The notes under the pieces: generated by a model | Database searches by the model: none | The model's input: only the letters and a program-made list of their open reading frames with translations | Told to the model about the DNA's origin: nothing | Program-made: the position numbers and the translations under genes | Source: Cucumis sativus | Taxonomy: Eukaryota > Streptophyta > Magnoliopsida > Cucurbitales > Cucurbitaceae | DNA length: 64,000 nt | NCBI RefSeq assembly: GCF_000004075.3 | Contig: NC_026661.2 | Coordinates: forward strand, 22,348,307-22,412,306 | Direction of reading: 5' to 3' | Part shown: in pieces, positions 47,601 to 59,600 of the stretch | Numbering within the stretch: position 1 is the stretch's first letter | Layout of the letters: each line of letters starts with the position of its first letter

Positions 47601-50600
47601 TCTTGCATTTGTGGTCGTGTGAATACTTTTCATTGCAGCGAAAACACAATCCTTTCTCTTTCCTAGACTGGAATTCAGCGTCAGACAATCGCTTCGTCGG
47701 TCCTTCCTTTCGTACCTCCTCTTTAGAGGTTCCTCGCAATGTAATAGTTCTCATCGGCCAATTTCCTCCTCCTTTATTTTCTCCCGTATTTGCATTGGTA
47801 TTAGCTTTAGCAATACTATATGAACTTACTGTCTTTTCTCCAGAATACCCGGGCAATTTTGCTTCCCGACGTATGTCCTCTCTTTTCTCCACATTCTGTG
47901 CGATTCGCATCATCTGTGCCAACCCTGACATAAAGGTTTCTTCCACCACTTTTTCCGGAAGATCCGACAGAGGTGCCACCCATTTATCGAATAGATTTCG
48001 ATATTCATCCACAGTCGTCGTCTGTTGAATTCGCAAAAATCTACCCATACAATGATCCTTCTCTCCCAGACAAGAATCGCACCAACAACCTCTCCTTCAT
48101 ATTCACCCAATCTATTAATTTTTCTCGTTCTTCTTGAGAACGATACCAGTTCAATGCTGGTCCTTCGAAATTGATTGTCGACACAGTCATTCTCTCATAT
48201 TCGGTAAGTTTATGAATGTTAAAATACCTCTCTGCACGAAATAACCCGGAGTTCGGATCATCTCCATTGAATATCAGCATTTCCACTTTTTTGAATTTGT
48301 TGCGATCTTACTGCTATTGTCATATGCTTTCTTCTCTTCTTTTCTTGTTTCGACTTCCTTGGTTGTCGATCCTTCGCCTTCGATCGTGTTCTTCGCCGTG
48401 GAATTACGCATCAACAACTCGGATAACTTCTCACTCATCACAAAACGGTCCTGTGCTGCCGATTCCATGATATGTAACATCCTTTGGTTCTGCTTCTCCA
48501 TGTTTTTTGATATTTTAGTCAGCGTCTTTTCGATCGCTGGTATCTTACTCATCTCCTTCTTGATGCTCTGTATTTCCTGGTCATACGACTACACCTTCTT
48601 TTCAAATCGAGTTTGCACCATCTTTGTTTGCTTATCTCGAGATCAATGCTTTGATACCAATTTGATGGAATCCATTTGGTATGAATTTACTTCTTATCTA
48701 CTGAATATAGAACGAGATCGTTCTACGATTACAATATGAAGACGTTCTCTTTTGTTACCCTCTCTCAAGGATGAACAGAGAAATACACTACTCAAGATAA
48801 AACCTAACTAACTTTCCCTCCCACTCCCCTTTTCTTTATATTCACAATCTCCGTAACTACTCCTCCCTTCCTAACACCCTCACGTGCTAAACAGATGCAC
48901 GTCTAACTAACTACTACTTAATCACGTGCTAAACAGGTGCACGTCTAACCAACTTCTAACTTTATTATTTCTATTTTTTCCTCCTACTGTACTTATACAC
49001 TATCGGGGGTCTATCACGTTGATAGAGGCCGGCTGAAAGTCTCTCAGTTTCATGCAAAATATGGATGGATCCGTAGCTGCGACTTATGGTCTTATTCAGG
49101 AGGACACTTCATCATAAGTGCCTACTCCACAGAATACCAATAAGGTTGGTGGTTCTTCTGTAAGATGCTGATTTAATTTGTAGAAAAGGTGAACTACACC
49201 AGTTGGTTCCCAGGAAACTCATCAAAGACCTTCCCTCAATTTCCGGTGAACATACCTAGTTGCGTAGAGATGGTCAAGTCCTATAGCTCCAACATTCCGG
49301 CTACAAAACCCAGAAAAAAGGATCCCAACTTCCTTTTCAATAAAAAAGAAATCCATCAAGTTTCTGACCATCCTTCCCTCCATAAAGACAAGCAATGGCT
49401 AATTAAGAATCATGAAGCGGTCAAGGTAGACTTTGATAACCTATGGATTATTACAGAACTTTTTGCATTAGATGATTGGAGGTTGATCTGCGAAGCAGTT
49501 GGAAAAGCTTTCCCAAACCAGAATCGTTATAAATCCCCTCTAGAATGATAATGCCCTCGTTAGCTTCGACAAAGTTTCAATCAAAGACTTCATTGGAAAG
49601 GGAGTGAAATGGTAGGCCCAGGGTAACTTCCATCTCAAATTTGAAATGTGGAATCCTTTGCGACACAGTAGGCCACTTGTGATAAAAGGTCATGGGGGCT
49701 GGATCAAAATCAAGAATCTTCCATTGGATTTATGGCAAAGAAGCACCTTCGAAGCTATAGGAGATCATTTTGGAGATGCACCTCCTGATCCATGGTTACA
49801 TATGCCCATTGTATAATTCTCTTGTACTATGAGCTTTTGTCTCATTATTATTATATTAATAAAGAGGGTGTCTCTTTTTTTTTTTAAAAATACTAAAAGC
49901 AAAATAAGAAAAAGACAAAGTCATCCAAACAAACTAAACAAAGATGAACCTAGACAAAACATATGGGAAAACGACCAATAAACGATCACAAAGTAGAAAC
50001 AACGAAAGAACCAAAGCAACAATATTATGTTTGGCCTTGTATTTGTGGTTCTTGTATTAAAAATAGGAGCCTAGTATAATGGTTATTATTTTTGCTTCTT
50101 GGATATGATGAGAGTACTAAGGGGGTGCCAACCTAGTTGAGATGTTGGGTGCGTCTGTTGATCCTTCCTCCATTACTCTTTGCATAACCCTCATGTACAT
50201 TGAGATTTGTCTCTTTATTTTTCTATTTTTCTATTTTTCTATTTTTCAATATTAATTATAGTGAGACTTGTTTCCTATATAAAAAATTCATTTGAGAAGC
50301 ATCTTGCTGAGGCTATAGACTCTCCTTTCAGTGTCAGTAGTGAAGATTCAGTGGGTTTCCTAAGGGATTTTGATCATAAAATTTCCTCAGAGATAGAAGG
50401 GGCTGACCTTACTGCACTATTTAATGAAACTGTCATCCCCCCTTTAAAGTTCCCTCGGAATTGCTTAAGGACCTGCTATCTTTAGTCAATGATGGTGGCA
50501 TAATTCTGGTATAAGGGGTCAGCTCGCTATTTTCAGAACTCCAATCCATACTCTCCTTCCTCTCATTTGGAAAGTTTTTGATTCTAAAGCCCACAAACGT

Positions 50601-53600
50601 TTATTTAAAGCCTTGTGGAAGTCAAATAGCCCCTGGAGAGTTAGTATTCTGATTTGGGTCATGATTTTTGGATTCCTTAACAGTGTTGATATTCTGCAAA
50701 GTAGGCTTCCAACAAGAGTTTACTACTCTCTGTTTGTCCTTTTTGCTTGAAGGCCAATGAAACTCTACTCCATCTCTTTTTTGCTAAGCCTCTTCTCTTC
50801 CTTCTGCTGGAATAGATTCTTCTCCATTTTCAATATTGCTTGGGTTTTTTATGGCTCCCTTTGTTCCTCGGTTCTCCTAGTCGGCCCATCCTTTTTTTAG
50901 AAAGAAATAATTGGAGCTTGATTCACCATTTAGTGTAAACAGAATTTTTTTTGAAGGTTTTCCAATTGATCATGAAACTTTTTTTTTTTTTAACACAATG
51001 TTGGCCCAATTGATCATGAAACGTTCACACAGGAAGATATTAAAGGCACATACCTTCAGGCTCTAGTCACTTTTTTGGTTCAATAATCGGTTGCATTGGA
51101 ATTTGTATAGCGAAACTTGTGTGGTTTGAAGGTTGCAAATAAAGAGATCGGCTTTCAAGTCTCTTAAAACACTTAATTCAGAACTAGTACTCTCCCAAGA
51201 ATCAAAGAAGAAGTTGGGCTCAAGAAACTTTTCCAATCAGTTGAACAATTTTTGATTTTTAGCCGTTTTTGTGGTTTTATCTTAGTTCATTCAACAAGGC
51301 TGTTTGTTGTTCTCTTGGTGTTCCCACTTCACTTTTCACTTTTCACTTTTCACTCTTCACTCATCTCGAAGTTTATTGTGAGAAGTTGTCAGCTTACTTT
51401 GGGTTCCTTTTGACATCTGGTTTAATCAATTACTTTGTACCTTTTGACATCTGGTTTTATCAATTAGTTTACATTCTAGATTTCTTTTGTGGTTCCAGGG
51501 TAGAGGATTTTGTTTAGCTCATTGTTATTGTTGAGTTTGATTTAGCTATTGTTTAATATCTGTTTTAGCCCTTTTGCTTATGTATAATTCTCTTGTACTT
51601 TGAGCGTTAGTCTCTCTTATTATTATTATTAATAAAGAGGCGAGTCTCCGTTTCAAAAAAAAAATTTAACTATCCTTTTGCACAGTGAGTCATCAAGTTA
51701 TAACAGCCCTATTCACTTCTCTGTTCATTTTTGGATATATTATTTTATTCTAATGTCCTTGTGGTTTACAGTCAAGTTTATTCTTCCTAGACTCCGGGCA
51801 TTGCTGAATAGTTTTCAAAGGTTCGAACTGAGCCGTTCTTCTCAATTTTTGCAGGTTTTTGGATGTGAGAATAGGTGAGCCTTCTGTGACGGTGAATGCT
51901 GTCAGTGAAACTATCAATCCTCACATGTGCCGCTTATCTGATCTAACGTATGATTCCTCTGTGGTTATTGTTTCCATTTAGTTATGCATCTGCATTGATT
52001 TCTAAAATACTTATGAGTGACTGTGACTATCCACACCTGTTCTAGTATTTCAAAATTTCAATTGTATCTACATTGTACATTGTAATAGGCTGGATCTTGT
52101 TCTCTTTGTTGCAATAGGCTAGTTTTAGTTGGGTATGATGTTTTGGTGCCAAGGGGGTGTCAACTTAGTTGAGATGTCCGGGTGCACCTTTTGATCCATG
52201 TTCTTCTTTCGCTAGTTTAGACTTTTTCATTTAGCTCTTTGTATAATCCTATTGCACACTGAGTTCTTATTAGTAATAAAAAACTGTCTCCGTTTCAGAA
52301 AATTGTATCTACATTGTCCATCATGCTAACTGAACTAAGTTGATACTGTATTCTGCTGTAGTTAATTCATTGATCATACTTTGACCCTTTCAATCGAACG
52401 CTGGATCATTTGAGGAATTTAAATAACTGTGATTTAATTGTTGACATTATTTTATCTGTGCATTAGATATGCTGCTCCAATACTAGTTGATATCGAGTAC
52501 ATAGAAGAAAGTCATGCACAAAAAGCCCCAAGGGAGAAGGTATAGACATTATTATAAAGTTGCAGTCATACCTGTTTTAGAGTTTTTTTTTTGACATTAT
52601 ATAAGTTGGCTATTGTAGAAGGACGTCGTCATTGGGAGAATGCCCATAATGTTACGAAGTCGTTGTTGTGTTTTACATGGAAAAGATGAGGCTGAACTTG
52701 CGAGGCTTGGTTTGTGACAATAAATTTCAAAATTAAACTATTATATGTTGCTAATTTTCTCACTGTAGTTTTGATGGGAGATAATCATAAATGCCCTTTC
52801 TAGGTGAATGCCCACTTGATCCTGGAGGCTATTTTATAATCAAGGGAACCGAAAAGGTAAAGCTTTTAATTGTCTTTGTATTGTAAAAAGTAGTGAACAA
52901 GACATCCTTGAGGTAGATTTTCAGTTTTAATATGATCTCGGATGTTATCATTCTGACTTTTCTAACTCCTAAAGTTACAGGGTCGAACTATTGTCCTTTG
53001 GGGTTTGTCTAAAATTAGACAGCCCTCTCTGTGTAGACACTGTTGATATCTTATTATCATATGTTTCAAAACATTAATATATAGTTTTCCTTTGATTTTA
53101 TCATTTTGAATGTTGTAAAGTATATACATAATTCTGCTTATAAAAACAAGTATATGCATAATTCCAGTTCCTTTTTATATTTATTTCTTTAAATTGTACA
53201 TAGTTAACATCTAAAACTTTCCCATCCATGTCAGGTAGTATTGATTCAAGAACAACTTTCAAAGAACAGGATTATCATTGATACTGACAAAAAGGGGAAG
53301 TGAGTAGCTCTTTTAAGTACTTTGTTTCAATGTTCTAGTTTGTTGCCTTATTCGTATTATCATTATTCTCTTGGTAATGAACAGTGAAAGTTAAACATCT
53401 GTCACCTTTTCTCTTCTATATTATCGTGTCTACCAAGTTACATATTTTTTGTAGGATTAGAAATTGCTTCTAATGGGCATTGATTGGGTTTACCTAAACC
53501 TACTAACTACAACCTGAAGTAATAAACATTCAAATAAAAATCATAAAACAAGTAGTAATTTTTCTACAACATTATATTTATTGCTGTTTATTTTGAAAAA

Positions 53601-56600
53601 TGAACGGGATATTTCAAGGTAAGGAAAAAAAGATGTCAGATTAAACCAAGTTTTGAAGGACGAAGGTTTTGAGGAAGTTTCAAATGGCTCCAAGTTTGAC
53701 TTGCTCCTTCCTTAGAACTCCATCCCAAGCACGCAAAGGAACCCTTATAAGTTATCTGAAAGACTGTTCAAACATCATCATCAGAGGCCTTCATCAACTC
53801 ACTGGAATTGCAAAGCAACGTCGGTTCTAGGAATTTTTCTCTTCAACCTCCGGCTAATGGCAGTTCCGTTACAGATGGTAGAAGACAAACGAAAGTCAGA
53901 GATAGCCAAAAGTTGTTCAAAATTAGAACCCCAATCACGAGAGGGTTAGTTGTCCCGCCAATGGAGACTTCTTTTAATTTTATTCCATTTGAAAAGTCAC
54001 TTGAAGGAGTCCAGGAGTCACATACTTGCAGCATTAAAGATAGTATTAATGCTGTCTCCTTGAAAACAAGTGCCAACAAGACATTAATTACCATGAAGGC
54101 CAATAATATTGTTTAGACTGGAGTTGCATTTACTCCACCAGAAAGCGAAGATATGTTATTAAAGAAGAGAGAAAAGGGTGCGGAAGACAGCTGTGATATT
54201 AATTTAGTGGGTCCTAGGCACCTTCCAATGTCTCCTATTTTTTAAAATATGGTATGCGGAAAGACAAAAAAAAGGAGAGCAAAGGTCACCCAACTTAAAA
54301 AACAAAAACAGTTGTATTTTTCCTATTGATAACATCGGGGCCAGGTCAACATTTTTAAATCCAATGTCTAACGGTCTCTCTCCTCATTGTTCATCCAATA
54401 GTTGACACCCTTGCTTCTTCTCCTACTACTTTTTTACCAAGCAAGTCAACCAACAAAGAAGAAAGATTTTCTCCTTCCTTGTCATCTCGGTTTAACAAAG
54501 CTAAGAAGAATTCTTGCCCTCCAAAGTTCTTCTTGAAGCATTTTAGAAGGAAAAAGACTTCCTTCAACAATGTTTTGATTGCTCTTTTCAATTTTGAGTC
54601 TTTTGGAGCTTGTTTGTTCAAGGCTCAAGACAAGCTCTCCCAAGGACAACAATCATTCAATATTCGTTCACTGATGTGTAGCCGCCTCAAATGTGTCCTT
54701 TATGCGAGGTACATTGAACTCTCAGCAGGAGTGCGAGCAAATTATAAGCAAGGTGCAATATGGGATTGCTAATCAAGAGGAAGCTGGCATTCTCGATGCT
54801 CAAGAAACTCAAGACTTAGATGTTGAATCAGTCTCAAGTGTAAGTAGTGAGGAATTAGAAGAGATTAAGGCAGAGGAAGAGGTTGAAGATTTTGAGATCT
54901 TGGAGAACATAATCAGCAATGTTTGCAAGTTGTTCGTGGAGGAAGGTATAGAAGAAGAACAACCTTCTCTCCAGAAATTCAGAGAAGATGTCCCACAACA
55001 CTTGCATCACATCATCGAAGCTTGTGGTGTATCTTTCCTTTGAGTTCTATAAACTTTATATCCAACATTGAAAGTAGTCTTGGATGTGGTAATGCATTGA
55101 AAGTCCTTATGGGAATACAAGGGAGCTAGGAGTTAATAAAAAAGATTGGTAGTTAGGAAGCAAATAAAGAAGATATCCCCGATTTTGGTTTTGCTACAAG
55201 TAACAAAAAGTAAAGTTTTGATGATAATTGTGCTATTAAAAAAAAGGTAAGTTCTCTCCCCTCTGTCCTCTGTCCTCCTCTACCCTCCTCTCCGGTTAGT
55301 CAGCCTCTTTGACGAGCTTCAATTCTTCTTAGCATAGAGAAAGTTAGCTGCAAAGTTATTCAATCACACTACTGCACTTGGAAAGAGAACAAATGCTGAA
55401 TGAAGATTTCCAAGTTTCAAGCTATTTCGGGTTGGATCCTTATTTGTGATATTTGGCCTTATTCAGGAGTTCACTTCACCCTTAGAGTTTGCTTCGGAGT
55501 TAACAAGCAAGGCTGATCATCCTTCTGCAAAATGCTGGAAAAGTTCGTTGATATAGTTGATTATTTTGATATAGTTGATTATTCCAAAGGGTTTTCAGAC
55601 AACTCTTCCAAAGTCCCCCTCCAACCACCTGTGGAAAAGCCAAGTTATGTTGAGATGGTTAAGTCTAAAAACTTCAATAAAACAGTACCAAGGCCTAGAA
55701 AAAAGGAACCCAACAAGACTTCCAATTATCAAGGTAAGCTTCATGGTTCCGACCGTCATCCTTTCCCAATTCAAAAGCAATGGTTAATTAAGAACCATGA
55801 AGTGGCCAAGATCAATTTTGAAAACCTATGGATCATATCAAAACTTTTTGCTTTCGACGACTAGAGAATGATTTGTAAGGTTTTGGAAAAGATCTTACAA
55901 ACCAATGTTGTTATAAATCCCCTTTATGATGACAATGCTCTTATCGGTCTTGATTAAGCCTCCCTTAGTGACCTCATCGATGTGGAAGGAAAATGGCAAG
56001 CATGAGGAATTTTCCATCTTAAATTTGAAAAATGGGATAAGTTGAAACACGGTAGACCACTCGTGTTGAAAGGTTATGGAGGATGGCTTAAATTTAAGAA
56101 TTTTCCGTTTGATTTCTGACGTAGAAGTATTTTTGAGACAATTGGAGATCATTTTGGTGGTTTTATAGATATAGCCATAGAAACCTTGAATCTTATTAAT
56201 TGTAGTGAAGCTCAAATTCTTGTCAAGAAGAACCTTCGTGGTTTGTCCCTTCAGTGATTGAAATTTCAGACAAAAAGAGGGGAAACATCTTTTTACACTT
56301 TGATGATTTTGAATTTTTAAACTCCCCAGTTTCCAGAAAAGCCCCTAGATTGTAGGATGTTTACATAAATTCCATTGAACGACTAAGAATTAGAGAAGTC
56401 TTGTATGATGAAGGCTTTGATCTCTCCTCCTTCCCACCAATTCTAAATGTCCCAAAATCTTTATTTGCAAACCTACTGAGGAATAGATGTCCATTTGAAT
56501 CTTTGAAGCATTTTTCGGCCACTGCACTGGTGCCAGAGAAGATGACGAGATCCGAGAAACAGGTGGCAGCCGACATCATTAGGTGGGAACCTGAACAGTC

Positions 56601-59600
56601 ACCTATTTTTGTTAATGACATCCCTAATCACAACTGGCCTGGCCATTTGGGGAAGTAACAACGATCAAAAGTCCCTCCCAACATGTCATTCATATTTGAC
56701 GCTCCCATTGATCTTTCCATTCATTTTCTGCATAGAAAGGAAGAAAGCCTTTGTGAGAAATTTCACTTTCAAAGAGAAATGGAGAAGGGGCAACTGCTGT
56801 TTCAACATGGAAGCCCTCGAGAAGCTGGAGGACGGAAAAGGAACTTATGGTAAGGTTTATAGGGCAAGGGAGAAGGCCGCTAGCAAGATTGTGGCGCTTA
56901 AGAAGACGTGCCTACATGAAGATGAGGAAGGTGTTCGTCCTACCACTCAGAGAGGTTTTGATTCTAAGAATGCTTTCTTGGGATCCTCAACATATTGTTA
57001 GATTGATGGATGTCAAACAAGGCCAGAACAAGGAAGGAAAAACCGTCCTTTACTTGATTTTTGAAGACATGGATACCGATCTAAAGAAATTTATCAAGAG
57101 TTTTCGTCATATGGGAGAAAACATTTCTGTGAACACTGTCAAGTGTTTGATGTATAAACTCTGCAAGGTGTTAGATACCTAGATTTAGATAGGACTAAGG
57201 GTAGTTAGATGGTTATAAATAGGAAGTTGGGGAGGGAATACAAGCATGAGGATTTTGGTGAAGACAATGGGCTGCGACATTCCTTGAAAGAAAGGAAGGG
57301 TAGAGGGTTAGGGTTTCTTTTGAGTGTTCTTGAGTTTTCTTTTACTTGTTGGTTCTTTATTTGATTGTAATTTTTTTTGGTTTTGTTTTGCTTTTGGACA
57401 TTACTCCTTTGTTTTGGTTTTTAGCTTGGTTGGATATGATGAGAGTACTATGGGGTGTCAATCTAGTTTAGATGTCCAAGTGCACCTCTTTGATGCATAG
57501 TTTACAGAGTCCTTGTATAATTCTCTTGTACTATGAGCTTTTGTCTCATTATTAATACATGAACATAGAGATATGGGCATGATAGCTTCGAGGGTGCCAG
57601 TTGCATCTTCTTGCTAGTCTCTAGATTCGAGTGTTTTCCTTATGAGAGAGATATTTCGTTATGCTTTGTATTCAAATCTCTTTGTTTTTGTTCTGTTTAG
57701 CTTAAATTTTTCTGTTTGGATTTCGCTTTATTATCTTGTTCTTTGTGATTGTTTTCTTGGTCGTTTTCCCTTTAGTATTGCCCGAGTTCATCTTTGTTTT
57801 AGTTTGTTTGAATGATTTTGTCCTTTCCTTATTTTGCTTTTAGTATAATACTTTTGTACTTCGAGCATTAGTCACATTTATTATTATTAATAAAGAGGCT
57901 TGTCTCCGTTACAAAAAAAAAATAATACATTAATAAAGAGGCAATAACCTTTCCAAAAAAAAAAACTTTTGTTTTGAAATACTCATTTCTTGTTTTTTCT
58001 TTTTCCTTCTCTCTTATTTGTTGGTTAAAAGTTCATATATCTGTAACTTTGGCTCAATTTGTCCTTTTTGCATTCCAGTATAAATGCATCTGTTACAAGC
58101 AGCACTGAGGCAACAAAAAGTAAAACAGTTATTAAGATGGAAAATGAGAAGATTTATCTTCAGCTCAATATATTTACTACACCAAAGGTCTGAATAATTT
58201 CTACAATTGCAGTTTTTATATTTTTCGTTCAACTGATCCTCGTTCAAGTGCATGTCTTGAATTAATTATTTGATTATTTCGTTTTTTGGTTTTGTTAGAT
58301 TCCCATTATGGTGGTCTTGAAGGCTATGGGAATGGAGAGTATTCAAGAAGTTGTCCAAATGGTTGGAAGGGATCCTCGATATGGAGCCCTACTTCTGCCT
58401 TCAATTGAGGTTGCTAACAGTGCCAAAATGTTACTTTTTCTAGAAGTCTCTGTCATCCCATATTATTATATTCTTACTAATGATTGAGAGTTTGACAAGA
58501 AATGGCTTTCTTGCCAGTTCTATAGGTTTTCTTGACATATGTACTACTATTGTAGGAATGTGCGAAGGAAAAAATATATACACAAGAACAAGCATTAGAG
58601 TACCTTGAGACAAAGGTTCGTATGCTATGATACTTCCAATTCTTGGTCTTTACTATGGTTTCATTTATTTATTCAGCTTATCAATATTGATAAATTAGGT
58701 TCAAGGAGATGTTGCCATCTAGGGGTGTTATGAAAACTGAAAAGAATGATGAATACTCAAGAAACTTAGGGAACTAATTTGTATTGATAAACGAACTCTA
58801 AAACTACCCAAGTTATGTAGCCTAAGTAACCTTAAAGGTTTAATCCTTCATGAATGAATAGTCAAGAGTCTCAAGACCTTTAAATAAATCCAGTTGGAAA
58901 AAAAACGAAGAAATAAAACGTATATGGGTCTCTCCTCCCTCCTCCCCACAGTCAGCCTGTCCGACGACTACTGCTTTTGGAAACATATATGGGTCTCTCC
59001 TCCCCATTGTATCAAGCTGGGTGTTTTATTATTGTATCTTTGTTGGGTTTTCTATGTTTTTACTCGGGATATGATGCTTGGTGCTATGGGGGTGTCAACC
59101 TAGTTGAGATGTCCGAGTGTGCCTCTTGATCCCCTAGGACTCCCTTGATTACAACTTCTTTATTGCTCTCTTTGTATAAATCTCTTATACTTTGAGTTCA
59201 TATATTTTTTTTGAAACGTAGACAAGCTTCTTTATTAATAAAGGAAAATGAGACTAAAGCTCAAAGTACAAGAAAATTATACAAAAAGCAAAAAGTAAAG
59301 AAAACAACCAAACAAACTGTCCAAAGACGACCTCGGCCAAAACAAGGAAAAAAACGACCAAAACAAAACAAAACAAAACACAAAGAACAAGCTAAAAAGG
59401 CGAAAACCAACAGAAAAAATGAAGATAAAACAGAACCAAAACGAAGATAACTAAATACAAAGCATAACAAAATAACTTTCTCAAAAGGAAACCATTCAGA
59501 TCTAGAGACTAGCAAAAAGATGCAACTGGTGAACTCAAAGCTAACTTGCCAAAGTAGTCCAAACCCAGAAGAGGAACAAAAAAATCTTTCATAATATCAG

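Larger units (their letters stand above)
47078..49016 (-). mobile_element. Internally deleted Ty3/gypsy-type LTR retrotransposon nested in a LINE
   Basis: The element lies on the minus strand in NRPC2 intron 3. Its 5' LTR is at 48663-49016 and a shortened 3' LTR at 47078-47323. A PBS complementary to initiator tRNA-Met adjoins the 5' LTR. The internal part holds only gag and the start of protease. Target duplications CATTG (47073-47077) and CGTTG (49017-49021) agree at four of five bases. Protease coding runs straight into the 3' LTR at about 47323, so RT, RNase H and integrase are gone. The LTRs differ at several positions, so the insertion is old. Confidence 0.85.

Noticed and set aside
47525-48028. 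167-codon plus-strand frame
   Set aside because: Antisense of the LTR element's gag-protease remnant.
56809-57180. A functional CDK gene
   Set aside because: Frameshifted, lacks the catalytic loop and C-lobe, and is embedded in LINE sequence.
59211-59450. Lysine-rich plus-strand frame
   Set aside because: Antisense of the T-rich 3' tail of an inverted LINE.
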